Shown here: positions 6,757 to 13,802 of the stretch, piece after piece | How positions within the stretch are numbered: the first letter of the stretch is position 1 | Layout: each line of letters starts with the position of its first letter | IMG/VR virus record: IMGVR_UViG_3300048839_000368 | Coordinates: 1-38,855 of that record | Origin: a virus | Direction: 5' to 3' (one strand) | DNA: 38,855 bases | Program-made: the position numbers and the translations under genes | Notes under the pieces: generated by a model | Databases searched by the model: none | What the model was told of the DNA's origin: nothing | What the model saw: only the letters and a program-made list of their open reading frames with translations

Positions 6757-6757
6757 T
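6730..6757 (+). promoter_or_regulatory. Promoter for the RNA cluster
   Basis: TTGATT (6730-6735), 16 bases, TATAAT (6752-6757), overlapping the stop of the HNH gene. It faces the run of structured RNAs and the tRNA at 6783-6995, which ends in the terminator at 7089. Confidence 0.5.
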
Positions 6758-6782
6758 TAAATTACGTTGTTAAAACGAATTA

Positions 6783-6831
6783 CCCCCGCGAGTCTCAATG
6801 ACTCAGTTTTGTTTCAAAACTAAGTCGGGGG
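6783..6831 (+). ncRNA. Compact three-way-junction RNA element
   Basis: CCCCCG (6783-6788) pairs with CGGGGG (6826-6831). It encloses two adjacent perfect hairpins, GAGTC-TCAAT-GACTC (6790-6804) and AGTTTT-GTTTC-AAAACT (6805-6821). No U-tract follows, so it is not a terminator. It ends five bases before the tRNA acceptor stem. Confidence 0.55.
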
Positions 6832-6835
6832 AAAT

Positions 6836-6921
6836 GATACTGTGGCGAAACGGTAACCGCGTGGGATATGGCTTAGTCCACCCATAACTTCGGTTTTGCA
6901 GGTTCAAATCCTGCCAGTATC
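6836..6921 (+). tRNA. Class II tRNA-like gene with abnormal anticodon arm
   Basis: An 86-base element. The acceptor GATACTG (6836-6842) pairs fully with CAGTATC (6915-6921). The D arm GCG/CGC (6845-6860) has a GG in its loop. The T arm GCAGG-TTCAAAT-CCTGC (6898-6914) is perfect. A long variable arm with a TTCG-capped AAC/GTT stem (6886-6895) marks a Leu- or Ser-type tRNA. The anticodon arm is odd: the best pairing, TGGGA (6862-6866) with GTCCA (6876-6880), has an A-G mismatch and leaves a 9-base loop, TATGGCTTA, instead of seven. The isotype cannot be assigned; a decayed or noncanonical tRNA is possible. CCA is not encoded. Confidence 0.65.
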
Positions 6922-6934
6922 AAAAGTGTAAGGC

Positions 6935-6995
6935 TTGGCTAGCTCACTTACTCCTAATGGTGGAGTGGAGATACAGTAATGCCTCCAGTAGCCAA
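6935..6995 (+). ncRNA. Second three-way-junction RNA element
   Basis: TTGGCTA (6935-6941) pairs with TAGCCAA (6989-6995) around two adjacent hairpins: ACTCC-TAATGGT-GGAGT (6950-6966) and GGAG...CTCC (6967-6986). The 7-bp closing stem and the 5-bp/7-base arm recall a tRNA, but there is no T arm and no T33, so I do not call it a tRNA. Confidence 0.45.
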
Positions 6996-7103
6996 ATGGC
7001 TAATTACAAAAGAAAAAATATAAGAGGACACGTTAGGCGAAAGACCGTAAATGGTTATTGGTTGCCTAAGTGGGCGAGAGAAAGAAAAAGCCCTAAAAGA
7101 TAG
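6996..7103 (+). CDS. 35-residue highly basic protein
   Basis: ATG at 6996 to TAG at 7101-7103, giving MANYKRKNIRGHVRRKTVNG and ending in RERKSPKR. About 40% of residues are Lys or Arg, so a nucleic-acid-binding peptide is likely if it is expressed. The start lies immediately after the closing stem of the RNA at 6935-6995, and the stop lies inside the terminator hairpin. Support is limited to composition and position. Confidence 0.4.
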   Translation: MANYKRKNIRGHVRRKTVNGYWLPKWARERKSPKR

Positions 7104-7117
7104 GGCTATTCTAGTTT
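7089..7117. terminator. Bidirectional intrinsic terminator
   Basis: AGCCCT (7089-7094) and AGGGCT (7102-7107) form a stem with a 7-base loop. On the minus strand it is followed by a run of T (TTTTTCTTT) and ends the minus-strand HNH gene. On the plus strand it is followed by ATTCTAGTTTTT and ends the RNA cluster. Confidence 0.7.
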
Positions 7118-7348
7118 TTAATTAAGGAACTTATATAAGCTCTTAATTCTGCGATTAACGAGTTCAAAGTGTTTCATTTTAGAAAGTCTGAGGATAAACA
7201 AGATAATTTCGTAGAAGTCTCTATCTCCAAAAATCTCGTGTATCATTCTCTCTTTTCTCTCGTCAATAAGGAGCAAGTTCTCGGGCGTTGATCTCCCGCC
7301 GTTACAACGATTTTTAATGTGATGTCTCACTCTCTTTTTTGTTTTCAT
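7118..7348 (-). CDS. Small HNH-like protein
   Basis: A 76-residue minus-strand protein. RHHIKNRCNGGRSTPENLLLI is the core of an HNH nuclease (paired histidines, Asn of the ENL turn), but it lacks the usual zinc cysteines and N-terminal strand, so it is a minimal HNH or a domain remnant. A basic helical tail follows. It is one of only two minus-strand genes and carries one of the few GATG/CATC words in the window, both signs of later acquisition. Confidence 0.65.
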   Translation of the reverse strand: MKTKKRVRHHIKNRCNGGRSTPENLLLIDERKERMIHEIFGDRDFYEIILFILRLSKMKHFELVNRRIKSLYKFLN

Positions 7349-7390
7349 AAGAGTATCGTTTTAGTCGTTCAGTTTTATTATACAACTTTG

Positions 7391-7399
7391 TTATCCACA
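7391..7399 (+). promoter_or_regulatory. DnaA box (perfect TTATCCACA)
   Basis: TTATCCACA, 36 bases upstream of the -10 at 7436 and in the intergenic gap between the divergent genes ending at 7348 and starting at 7449. Spacing to the -10 matches that of the box at 142. Confidence 0.6.
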
Positions 7400-7432
7400 G
7401 GAATAGCTATTGTGTATTTCTTTTTTAGTATA

Positions 7433-7441
7433 TGGTATAAT
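7433..7441 (+). promoter_or_regulatory. Extended -10 promoter of the head module
   Basis: TGGTATAAT is a perfect TGnTATAAT extended -10. The ATG at 7449 is 7 bases downstream, so the transcript is predicted to be leaderless. Confidence 0.6.
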
Positions 7442-7448
7442 ATGCGTA

Positions 7449-7700
7449 ATGAAAAATAGCGTATTAAAAAAACAAATTGAGTATAACGGTTGCAAGATTT
7501 ACGTTAGAAATAACGGGGAAGTTTGGGAATACTTCGCTATCATTAACGGAGAACTTTATACAGCTTTTATTATAGCAAGAAAGAAACCGCTACAAAGAAT
7601 ACTAGGAAAACCATATACATCAAAGCAGGTAAGCGACATAACTCAGTATATGCTAGCAATGGCTCAAACAACAATAGAAACAGTTTTAAATGCAAAATAG
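7449..7700 (+). CDS. Small hypothetical protein at the start of the head module
   Basis: An 83-residue protein starting MKNSVLKKQIEYNGCKIYVR. The ATG at 7449 is chosen over an in-frame ATG at 7410 because the -10 box at 7436 lies between them. The fold looks alpha/beta (strands GCKIYVRNNG and WEYFAIINGE, then a long helix). Ends with TAG. No family recognised. Confidence 0.55.
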   Translation: MKNSVLKKQIEYNGCKIYVRNNGEVWEYFAIINGELYTAFIIARKKPLQRILGKPYTSKQVSDITQYMLAMAQTTIETVLNAK

Positions 7701-7759
7701 TATTATAAATTAACGTTTAAATTAAATATCGCCAACTTTACAAATTAACATAAAAAGTT

Positions 7760-8092
7760 ATGGCGATAAAAAATATAATTAAAAAGGTTAAGAATAAGGT
7801 AATAGACGTAGCAAGCGACGCTATGAGCTATCCTGCTAGGAGTAAAGCTAAAAAAGAAATTGCCAAAAGCAATGCTATTACAAATGATATTAAATTAGTT
7901 AATCAAGCTAAAGGCACAGAGGACGGGGGAGATTACCGCGATCCTCTTTTTCGTGCTAGGGCTAACGTTGCTGTTTATAAAGTAGAACAAGAGCAAAAAA
8001 ACAAAAGAATACAAATTGCAAAAAAGGTCAAGAATAATCCTAAGAGCTATGAGGCTGACTATGCGACTATGCGTAGTAGTGCAAATAGATAA
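7760..8092 (+). CDS. Small basic hypothetical protein of the head module
   Basis: A 110-residue, helical, lysine-rich protein. GGDYRDPLFRARANVAVYKVEQEQ in two parts, then a coiled stretch, recalls small virion-associated or head-assembly proteins encoded next to portals. It is followed 5 bases later by the next gene. Function unknown. Confidence 0.5.
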   Translation: MAIKNIIKKVKNKVIDVASDAMSYPARSKAKKEIAKSNAITNDIKLVNQAKGTEDGGDYRDPLFRARANVAVYKVEQEQKNKRIQIAKKVKNNPKSYEADYATMRSSANR

Positions 8093-8097
8093 ACTAT

Positions 8098-8418
8098 ATG
8101 GCAGAAAAATTAAACAAAGTTATACCAGAGACACAAAAGAGTTTTAAGGAAATGAGTAAGGAAAAGATATACCCTACTTTCCAATTAGACGACGAGGATT
8201 TACCAGATTTAAAAGACTGGAAAGTCGGAGAGAAATACACCCTTATTATGGAAGTAGAGCAAACCTCAATGAGACAAGGTAGTGAGTGGCAAGGAGATAA
8301 CTCTAAGGACAAGAATAAGATAAGAGCTACATTTAAAATATTAAAGGTAGGAGTAGAGGAACCAGAGGAGGAGGACTACGAAACCGAATATGCTAATAAG
8401 CGTTCTAATAGTAAATAA
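8098..8418 (+). CDS. Small acidic capsid-module protein
   Basis: A 106-residue protein. The segment PTFQLDDEDLPDLKDW, then VGEKYTLIMEVEQTSMRQG, then RATFKILKV is a beta-barrel-like pattern found in short proteins beside phage capsid genes (recalled similarity, not searched). The C-terminus is acidic (EEPEEEDYE). It probably helps head assembly or decoration. Confidence 0.5.
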   Translation: MAEKLNKVIPETQKSFKEMSKEKIYPTFQLDDEDLPDLKDWKVGEKYTLIMEVEQTSMRQGSEWQGDNSKDKNKIRATFKILKVGVEEPEEEDYETEYANKRSNSK

Positions 8419-8427
8419 TTAAATATT

Positions 8428-10362
8428 ATGCCTAAATTATCAAAAACTAAAAAAGGAGTAAAAGTTATAAAGGCGGAACCTGCAAAGGCTCCTACTTCTG
8501 AGACTGAGGCTGTAAAGGACTACTCTGAGGCTATTAAACAAGTAGAGGACGAGTATAAGCTGTCCTATATGTTTATGAAACCTAAGTGGGACGAGTGGGC
8601 TTTACGTTTGAAACTCTATAATAACCAGAAAAGAGATAAGTCCGCAGTTGGAGACCCATTGCTATTTACTATACACCAAACAATACTAGCGTCTTTATAC
8701 GACGATAGATTAAGCGTTTCCTTTGATCCTAGAGAGGAGGGAGACGTAGAAGTAGCTGAGAACCTAGATAGTCTAGCTGAATACGACTACGACGAAATGG
8801 AGAAAGACGTAATTGACTATGAGTGGGACTGGGATACTACATTTTTCGGTAGAGGGCTTTGTATGCTTATGGAGTTTAACCGAGAAATGAAATGTCCTAT
8901 TCCGGAAGTATGGGATCCAATGACTACATTGAGAGACCCTAACGCGTCGTCAGTAAACGGAGACAGAAAAGGTAGAGGTTCGTCTCGTTTTATAGGACGT
9001 GAAATAAGACTCAGTAAGTCAGATATGAGAGAGGCAGGAGTCTATTTTGACTATGAGGATTTAAAGCCGGATAGTTCTAGTATCACTTCTCTAGTAGACC
9101 GCAATAGAGAATTAAGACAGCAAGCACAAGGCTTTTCTGATATAAGAAATATAAATACTTCTCTTACAGGAGACAACGAAACTTATTTATTACTTGAATG
9201 GATAACAAAAATAAACGGAAAGTTTGTTTTGTTAACTCTAGCAAGTAATAGAAAAAAGGTTGTTAGATATACAGAGATTAAAGGTAAAAATATTCCTATT
9301 ATTGATAGAGCTTTGTATCCTATATCTCACGACTGGGACGGCGTATCTATCCCAGACCTAACAGAGGATAAGCAGAGAGCTAGAGCAAAACTAACTAACT
9401 TAGGATTAAAGGTAGCAGAGGCAGGGCTATATCCTAGTTATTTGTTTGATACAAATAAAATCAAAAATAAGGCTGAGTTAAACTTTGAAATGAATAAGTT
9501 TATAGGCGTGGACGGAAACCCTACAGGAACGATAGCAGAAGTCCCACGATCCAATATTAAGCAAGACGTATCATTTATCCTAAATACACTTGATACTGCC
9601 GCTCAAAAGGCTACAGCGACACCAGACATACAGCAAGGAGCTAACTCACAAGAAAAGAGAACAGCTACAGAGCTTAACTTAATTGATAAGAAAGTAGATA
9701 CTCGTTACTCTCTATCAGCTAAGATATTTGGTTGGAGTGAAAAGAGATTTTGGCAACAATGGTATTTCTTGTATAAGACATACTTTGTTAAAGATATAGA
9801 CGAGAAAATGATACGTATTAAAGGTGCTTTGGGAACAAAGTTTAGACCTTTGAGACAAGAGAATATCGTCGCTACGGTAGACCCAGATATTAAGATAGAA
9901 AGTAAGGTTATAAGTGAGGCAAAGAGATATAACGAGCTACAGATAGCTAATGCTTTCGTTCAAAAGATAGCTCTTGATCCAAATGCAAACTTACGCTTTG
10001 CTCTTAAATATCTTGGTAGACTATCCGGAATTAAGAAAGACGTTATAAACCAAATGCTACCTCCTACAATAGACGAGCTAGACGCAGAGGACGAGAACGA
10101 GCAATTAGAGGCTAATAAGATAGTAGAAGTATTACCTACGGACGACCACGTTATCCATATGGAAATACACAATAAGCTATCAGATACACCGGCTAAATAC
10201 GCTCATATCAACGCTCACAAGAAAGCAATGTTATTAAAGAAAATGAGACCCGAGTTATTCCCTAAGACTCCTAGCGTAGCAAATCCTACACAGGGGGCAG
10301 GTATGGGAGAAAGAGGCTTACCTCAAATGCAAGTTAATAATAATTCTATAGGCAATATATGA
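8428..10362 (+). CDS. Portal protein (P22-like)
   Basis: A 644-residue protein of P22-type portal length. It starts with a basic, disordered N-terminus, then helical wing segments (WDEWALRLKLYNNQKRD), an acidic crown patch (DYDEMEKDVIDYEWDWDTTFFGRG) and a long stem or clip region around PDIQQGANSQEKRTATELN. Portals form the dodecameric ring at one head vertex through which TerL pumps DNA. The position between terminase and scaffold or capsid supports the call. It ends with the only TGA stop in the window (10360-10362), overlapping the ATG of the next gene as ATGA. If TGA were read through, a TAA follows after seven more codons. Confidence 0.85.
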   Translation: MPKLSKTKKGVKVIKAEPAKAPTSETEAVKDYSEAIKQVEDEYKLSYMFMKPKWDEWALRLKLYNNQKRDKSAVGDPLLFTIHQTILASLYDDRLSVSFDPREEGDVEVAENLDSLAEYDYDEMEKDVIDYEWDWDTTFFGRGLCMLMEFNREMKCPIPEVWDPMTTLRDPNASSVNGDRKGRGSSRFIGREIRLSKSDMREAGVYFDYEDLKPDSSSITSLVDRNRELRQQAQGFSDIRNINTSLTGDNETYLLLEWITKINGKFVLLTLASNRKKVVRYTEIKGKNIPIIDRALYPISHDWDGVSIPDLTEDKQRARAKLTNLGLKVAEAGLYPSYLFDTNKIKNKAELNFEMNKFIGVDGNPTGTIAEVPRSNIKQDVSFILNTLDTAAQKATATPDIQQGANSQEKRTATELNLIDKKVDTRYSLSAKIFGWSEKRFWQQWYFLYKTYFVKDIDEKMIRIKGALGTKFRPLRQENIVATVDPDIKIESKVISEAKRYNELQIANAFVQKIALDPNANLRFALKYLGRLSGIKKDVINQMLPPTIDELDAEDENEQLEANKIVEVLPTDDHVIHMEIHNKLSDTPAKYAHINAHKKAMLLKKMRPELFPKTPSVANPTQGAGMGERGLPQMQVNNNSIGNI

Positions 10363-10721
10363 GTAAAAAACCCACAAAAACAATAATAGTTAAACTACCT
10401 AAGACACCTAAGTTTGATTTATCTTTTTCAAATGATAAAGAGAACGCAAGAATATTGACCGCTTTAGATAGTTTGAGACAAAATGCCGGTTGGCAATTTA
10501 TGTGTCAGATACTAGAGGCTAACAAAAAAGTTTTAGCTCAGCAAATAATTGAGAAAACTGCCGACGGTAAAGTATTGTCTGAAGTAGAAGTAGATAGTTT
10601 GAGAGATAAGCACGGATATTTAAAAGAGTTATTGGAAAAACCAGAATACTACATTAAGCAATTACGAAAGGAGAATGTAGAACACGAGGATTTAGACCCA
10701 TACGATAACGGAGAAAAGTAA
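10359..10721 (+). CDS. Small head-module protein
   Basis: A 120-residue helical protein overlapping the portal stop by 4 bases (ATGA), so it is translationally coupled. It has a basic start (KKPTKTIIVKLPKTPK) and central helices with WQFMCQILEANKKVLAQQII. Small helical proteins at this place are common between portal and scaffold genes in phages with N4-gp56 capsids. The exact role is unknown. Confidence 0.55.
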   Translation: MSKKPTKTIIVKLPKTPKFDLSFSNDKENARILTALDSLRQNAGWQFMCQILEANKKVLAQQIIEKTADGKVLSEVEVDSLRDKHGYLKELLEKPEYYIKQLRKENVEHEDLDPYDNGEK

Positions 10722-10744
10722 AGTTCATTAAAAATTAAATAAGT

Positions 10745-10835
10745 TTATTAGGTTCTGAGGGGTTGGTTTTGTATGCAAAGGGCTTTGGCGATACCTTTGG
10801 CAAACATATAAAGCCACTCCGTCAGAGCCTAATAA
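10745..10835 (+). ncRNA. Long irregular hairpin, possible structured RNA or processing site
   Basis: TTATTAGGTTCTGA (10745-10758) pairs over 14 positions with TCAGAGCCTAATAA (10822-10835), one of them G-U. TGGTTTTGTATG (10764-10775) pairs with CATATAAAGCCA (10805-10816). CAAAGG (10776-10781) pairs with CCTTTG (10794-10799). This is about 32 base pairs in a 91-base element and cannot be coding. It splits the portal cluster from the scaffold gene. An RNase III-type processing signal, a stable RNA or a 5' mRNA stabiliser are all possible. Confidence 0.55.
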
Positions 10836-10840
10836 GCTCT

Positions 10841-10858
10841 AGGTAGCACGAACTACCT
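10841..10858 (+). other. Hairpin downstream of the long stem
   Basis: AGGTAG-CACGAA-CTACCT, a perfect 6-bp stem. No U-tract follows, so it is not a standard intrinsic terminator. The remaining bases to 10923 hold a possible -10 (TATATAT near 10900) and the leader GCGAGGGCTT, which is shared with the leader at 13787. Confidence 0.4.
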
Positions 10859-10923
10859 TAATCTAAGCTGTCCGTAGATATAGTTTTACCCATTTTCTAT
10901 ATATGCGAGGGCTTTAAAAAATT

Positions 10924-11661
10924 ATGGAGGATAATACAAACAATTCCGGTGCTGACGTCAACAATGACATAGACACCGAGCAAGAGGGTGCTGACTCTCA
11001 AAACAGCAACGTAGATAACGACGGCGAGGGTGCCGACGGAGCCGACGATAAAGGCGAAAAAGACGACGGATCCGGAGACGGAGACGGCGATAAGGATAAG
11101 TCTGACGATAAGAAAGACAAAACCAACCCCGACGAGGACGAGGAGCCAAAGACTCGTAAGCGTAACATAGACTTTATACTAGAACGCAAGAATAATAAAA
11201 TTGCGAAACTAGCCGATAAAGCTAATAAAGGCAATAACGATAAGGACGACGACGGGGACGAAATAGACCCCGAGGACGAAAACCTTATTGCTAAAGTCGT
11301 AGATAGAAAGTTAAAACCTTTAATTGATAAGCAGATAGCTGAGGAGGACGAGAACGAAATTAACTCTTTCCTTAAAGTTAATCCGGAGTTTGAAAAGTAT
11401 GCCGGTAAGGTTCGTAAGTTCGCACAACACGAACTACGTAAGAATATACCTATAGAGAGTCTATTCTACGAAGTCGCGGGTAAGGACTTAATGAAAATCG
11501 GAGCCGAAAAGGAGCGTAAAGCTACTAAGGAGGCTAAAGATACCACAGCAGGAGGCGGTAATAATCGCAATAATGCCGGTGGTTCTAAGGACATATGGAG
11601 TATGACACCAGAGGAGTTTACGGCAGAGCAAGCTCGTATTCGTTCCACACCAAGAGACTAA
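10924..11661 (+). CDS. Scaffolding protein
   Basis: A 245-residue, extremely acidic, low-complexity protein. Residues 1-80 are almost all Asp, Glu, Gly, Asn and Lys. A helical segment (RKRNIDFILERKNNKIAKLADKA in two turns) and a C-terminal helix-rich region with ELRKNIPIESLFYEVAGKDLM follow. The position directly before the major capsid gene and the composition are typical of podovirus scaffolds, which guide head assembly and leave the head. The last 30 residues (WSMTPEEFTAEQARIR) are probably the capsid-binding helix. Confidence 0.8.
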   Translation: MEDNTNNSGADVNNDIDTEQEGADSQNSNVDNDGEGADGADDKGEKDDGSGDGDGDKDKSDDKKDKTNPDEDEEPKTRKRNIDFILERKNNKIAKLADKANKGNNDKDDDGDEIDPEDENLIAKVVDRKLKPLIDKQIAEEDENEINSFLKVNPEFEKYAGKVRKFAQHELRKNIPIESLFYEVAGKDLMKIGAEKERKATKEAKDTTAGGGNNRNNAGGSKDIWSMTPEEFTAEQARIRSTPRD

Positions 11662-11695
11662 TGTTTATTATTGAAAAATTATTAGTAAGTTAATC

Positions 11696-11707
11696 GGGCG
11701 AAAGCCC
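11696..11707 (+). other. GNRA-capped hairpin before the major capsid gene
   Basis: GGGC-GAAA-GCCC, 11 bases upstream of the capsid ATG at 11719. It is too weak to terminate and has no U-tract. One of four hairpin leaders placed before head and tail genes in this region. Confidence 0.4.
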
Positions 11708-11718
11708 CTTATAAAAAA

Positions 11719-12690
11719 ATGACTGACACAAGTATTATTCCCGCAGAAGTGAATAATTTTTATGACAGAACTTTACTCTTTAGAGCAGTTCCGTTATTTG
11801 TTCACAATCGCTGGGCACAAGTTAGAGACATTCCACGTAAAGCAGGAACAATGGTAATTAAGTTCCGCCGTTATGGTAACTTAACAGCCGCCACAACACC
11901 ATTATCAGAGGGAATTACCCCAGTAGGTTCAAACCTATCTATTACAGATATTACAGCTACTGTAGCTCAATATGGAGCTTACATTACTGTAACTGACGTA
12001 TTAGACTTCTCCTCACAAGACGCAGTTCTTATGGAGGCAGCCGAAATCTTGGGAGACCAAGCAGGCGACACTCTAGATCAACTCACTCGTGATATTATCG
12101 CAGCCGGAACTAACGTATATTACGCAGGAACAGGACACACCGATACCGTTCAAGTAGCGGTAGGAGAATTGATAACAGCAACACTTATCAAGAAATCAGT
12201 CCGCCTATTGAAAAACAATAAGGCACGTAGAATTACTGCAATGGTAAACGCTACAACTGGTTACAGCACAACACCTCTTAATGCCTCATACGTTGGCTTG
12301 GTTCACCCAAATACAACTTATGACTTAAAGGCTCTTATCTCTGACGGTTGGACTCCTATTGAAAAATACAGTTCAACAAGTGGAGTTATGGAGGGAGAAG
12401 TCGGTAAGTTAGACGAAGTTCGTTTTGTAGAGTCTACAAACGCTAAAGTTAAAGCAGGAGCAGGAGCAAATGGAATAGACGTTTACTGCACCCTTATCTT
12501 TGGTTCAGACGCTTACGGAACAACTAGAATTAGTGGAGAGGCATTAAAGAACATTGTTAAGCCTTTAGGCTCAGCAGGTTCCGCCGACCCTCTAGACCAA
12601 AGAGCAACTTCTGGTTGGAAAGCTACTTTCGTAGCTAAAATCCTTAACGACGCTTTCTTGGTTCGCCTAGAACACGCTGTTAGTGCTTAA
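11719..12690 (+). CDS. Major capsid protein, N4-gp56 family
   Basis: A 323-residue HK97-fold capsid subunit. The N-terminus (FYDRTLLFRAVPLFVHNRWAQ), a TPLSEGITP loop, the stretch YGAYITVTDVLDFSSQD and the C-terminal KATFVAKILNDAFLVRLE are hallmarks of the N4-gp56 family. Length matches the family. No cleaved prodomain is evident. Codon use is relatively rich in C-ending codons compared with early genes, consistent with high expression. It directly follows the scaffold gene. Confidence 0.9.
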   Translation: MTDTSIIPAEVNNFYDRTLLFRAVPLFVHNRWAQVRDIPRKAGTMVIKFRRYGNLTAATTPLSEGITPVGSNLSITDITATVAQYGAYITVTDVLDFSSQDAVLMEAAEILGDQAGDTLDQLTRDIIAAGTNVYYAGTGHTDTVQVAVGELITATLIKKSVRLLKNNKARRITAMVNATTGYSTTPLNASYVGLVHPNTTYDLKALISDGWTPIEKYSSTSGVMEGEVGKLDEVRFVESTNAKVKAGAGANGIDVYCTLIFGSDAYGTTRISGEALKNIVKPLGSAGSADPLDQRATSGWKATFVAKILNDAFLVRLEHAVSA

Positions 12691-12705
12691 TTAGAAATCC
12701 AAACG

Positions 12706-12727
12706 TTTATAGCTAGTCGGCTATAAA
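12706..12727 (+). other. Hairpin leader between capsid and accessory gene
   Basis: TTTATAGC-TAGTCG-GCTATAAA, a perfect 8-bp stem after the capsid stop and 23 bases before the next ATG. There is no U-tract, so partial termination or processing is more likely than full termination. Confidence 0.4.
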
Positions 12728-12750
12728 TATAAAAGCCAATATAAAAATAT

Positions 12751-13215
12751 ATGCCAAAGGTAGAAAAAAAAGACAAAAAAGCTAACCCTCTCCTAGCCGG
12801 AGAGGGAGTAGCTACCAAAGCCAAAGCCCCAGAGAAATTAGTTAATACCGAAATCTCTGAGGACAAGGTAGCGGAAAAGGAAGTTATAGAAACTCCTAAG
12901 AAAGAGGAAAAGACAGCTCCTAGAGTAAGCACAAACGCCGAAATGGGATTAAAGTCTGATATAGAAATGACTCGTATAGCTCTCTCAAAAGAGACACAAG
13001 TTAATTTTATGATCCCTCTAGCAGACGGAGAAAAAGCAGGAGCAACGCACGACTGTTTCATTAACGGATACAAAGTAACCGTTCCTAAGGGCAGAATGTG
13101 TATTATTCCTCAGTCTATAGCCAAATTGTTAGCTGAGACTTATCGCGTTCAAGCTGAGGCAGGTTCTGAGTTCAGACTTGACTTTAACGACGACGCACAC
13201 GATAGACTTAGTTAA
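12751..13215 (+). CDS. Capsid-module accessory protein
   Basis: A 154-residue protein. The first 70 residues are Lys/Glu/Ala-rich and probably disordered; the second half is a compact beta domain (VNFMIPLADGEKAGATHD, then FINGYKVTVPKG, then a helix QSIAKLLAETYRVQAEAG). Such proteins with ING.KV.VPKG patterns accompany N4-gp56 capsids and are probably head-associated. Function not established. Confidence 0.55.
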   Translation: MPKVEKKDKKANPLLAGEGVATKAKAPEKLVNTEISEDKVAEKEVIETPKKEEKTAPRVSTNAEMGLKSDIEMTRIALSKETQVNFMIPLADGEKAGATHDCFINGYKVTVPKGRMCIIPQSIAKLLAETYRVQAEAGSEFRLDFNDDAHDRLS

Positions 13216-13249
13216 AATTACAAACGTTTCTTAATCACTTAATAAAGAT

Positions 13250-13747
13250 ATGGCTAAAACAATATCAAAATCAAACGGGGGACTAACTGACGCAGCAATG
13301 CGAACAGCTCTCGGAAAATTGCAAGACGCTGTCGTAGACCAACTCTTAAATAGTGGTGGTTTAGCTATTGGCTCCTCCTCAAAAAAGGCAGTTAAAATAG
13401 CAAACACTATTTATGCGTTGCTAAGCGGAGTTATTGTAAAAAAGACAACGGCAGAAATTGCCATTGCCGGAACAGTTACTAACGCTAAGTTTAACGTTTT
13501 CGTTTTGTCTATCAAGGCAGACGGAACAGTTACAGCAAAAATGGGAACAGAGGGAGCTACAATAGGAGCCGTCGTATTCCCTGCTGTGCCTGCTAACGAG
13601 GCAGTAGTAGGATTTGTTATCGTTAATCCTACAGGAACAGGTAACTTCGTAGGTGCTACTACAGACCTAGACGACGCTACAGTTGCTCCTAACGCTGTTT
13701 ACGTAAACACAGTTGGAACATTTAATGTTAACTGTTTAGCTCTTTAA
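13250..13747 (+). CDS. Head decoration or structural protein
   Basis: A 165-residue, Ala/Val/Thr-rich beta protein with very few charged residues after residue 60 (AEIAIAGTVTNAKFNVFVLS, then VVFPAVPANEAVVGFVIVNP). It resembles small secreted-like decoration or fibre domains found beside capsid genes. It lies between the capsid accessory gene and the connector gene. Structural role inferred from composition and place. Confidence 0.55.
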   Translation: MAKTISKSNGGLTDAAMRTALGKLQDAVVDQLLNSGGLAIGSSSKKAVKIANTIYALLSGVIVKKTTAEIAIAGTVTNAKFNVFVLSIKADGTVTAKMGTEGATIGAVVFPAVPANEAVVGFVIVNPTGTGNFVGATTDLDDATVAPNAVYVNTVGTFNVNCLAL

Positions 13748-13765
13748 TAGTTAATCGCTTTCTAT

Positions 13766-13783
13766 CTACCCCGCAAGGGGTAG
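13766..13783 (+). other. GNRA-capped hairpin leader before the connector gene
   Basis: CTACCCC-GCAA-GGGGTAG, a perfect 7-bp stem with a GCAA tetraloop. It is followed by CGAGGGCTT and A-rich sequence to the ATG at 13803, not by a U-tract. It resembles the leader at 11696. Confidence 0.45.
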
Positions 13784-13802
13784 AACGAGGGCTTACAAAA
13801 CA

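Noticed and set aside
6935-6995. Possible second tRNA or mini-tRNA
   Set aside because: The 7-bp closing stem and 5-bp/7-base arm look like a tRNA, but no T arm or TTC loop exists and the loop lacks T33. Listed as a structured RNA instead.
8428-10386. Recoding of TGA as a sense codon
   Set aside because: No gene contains an in-frame TGA, and Trp and Gly use their usual codons, so the standard code holds. The rare use of TGA stops is reported separately.
10958-11234. Minus-strand Arg- or Ser-rich frames opposite the scaffold gene
   Set aside because: They are reverse readings of the acidic low-complexity scaffold sequence; the Asp/Glu codons read as Arg/Ser/Leu on the other strand.
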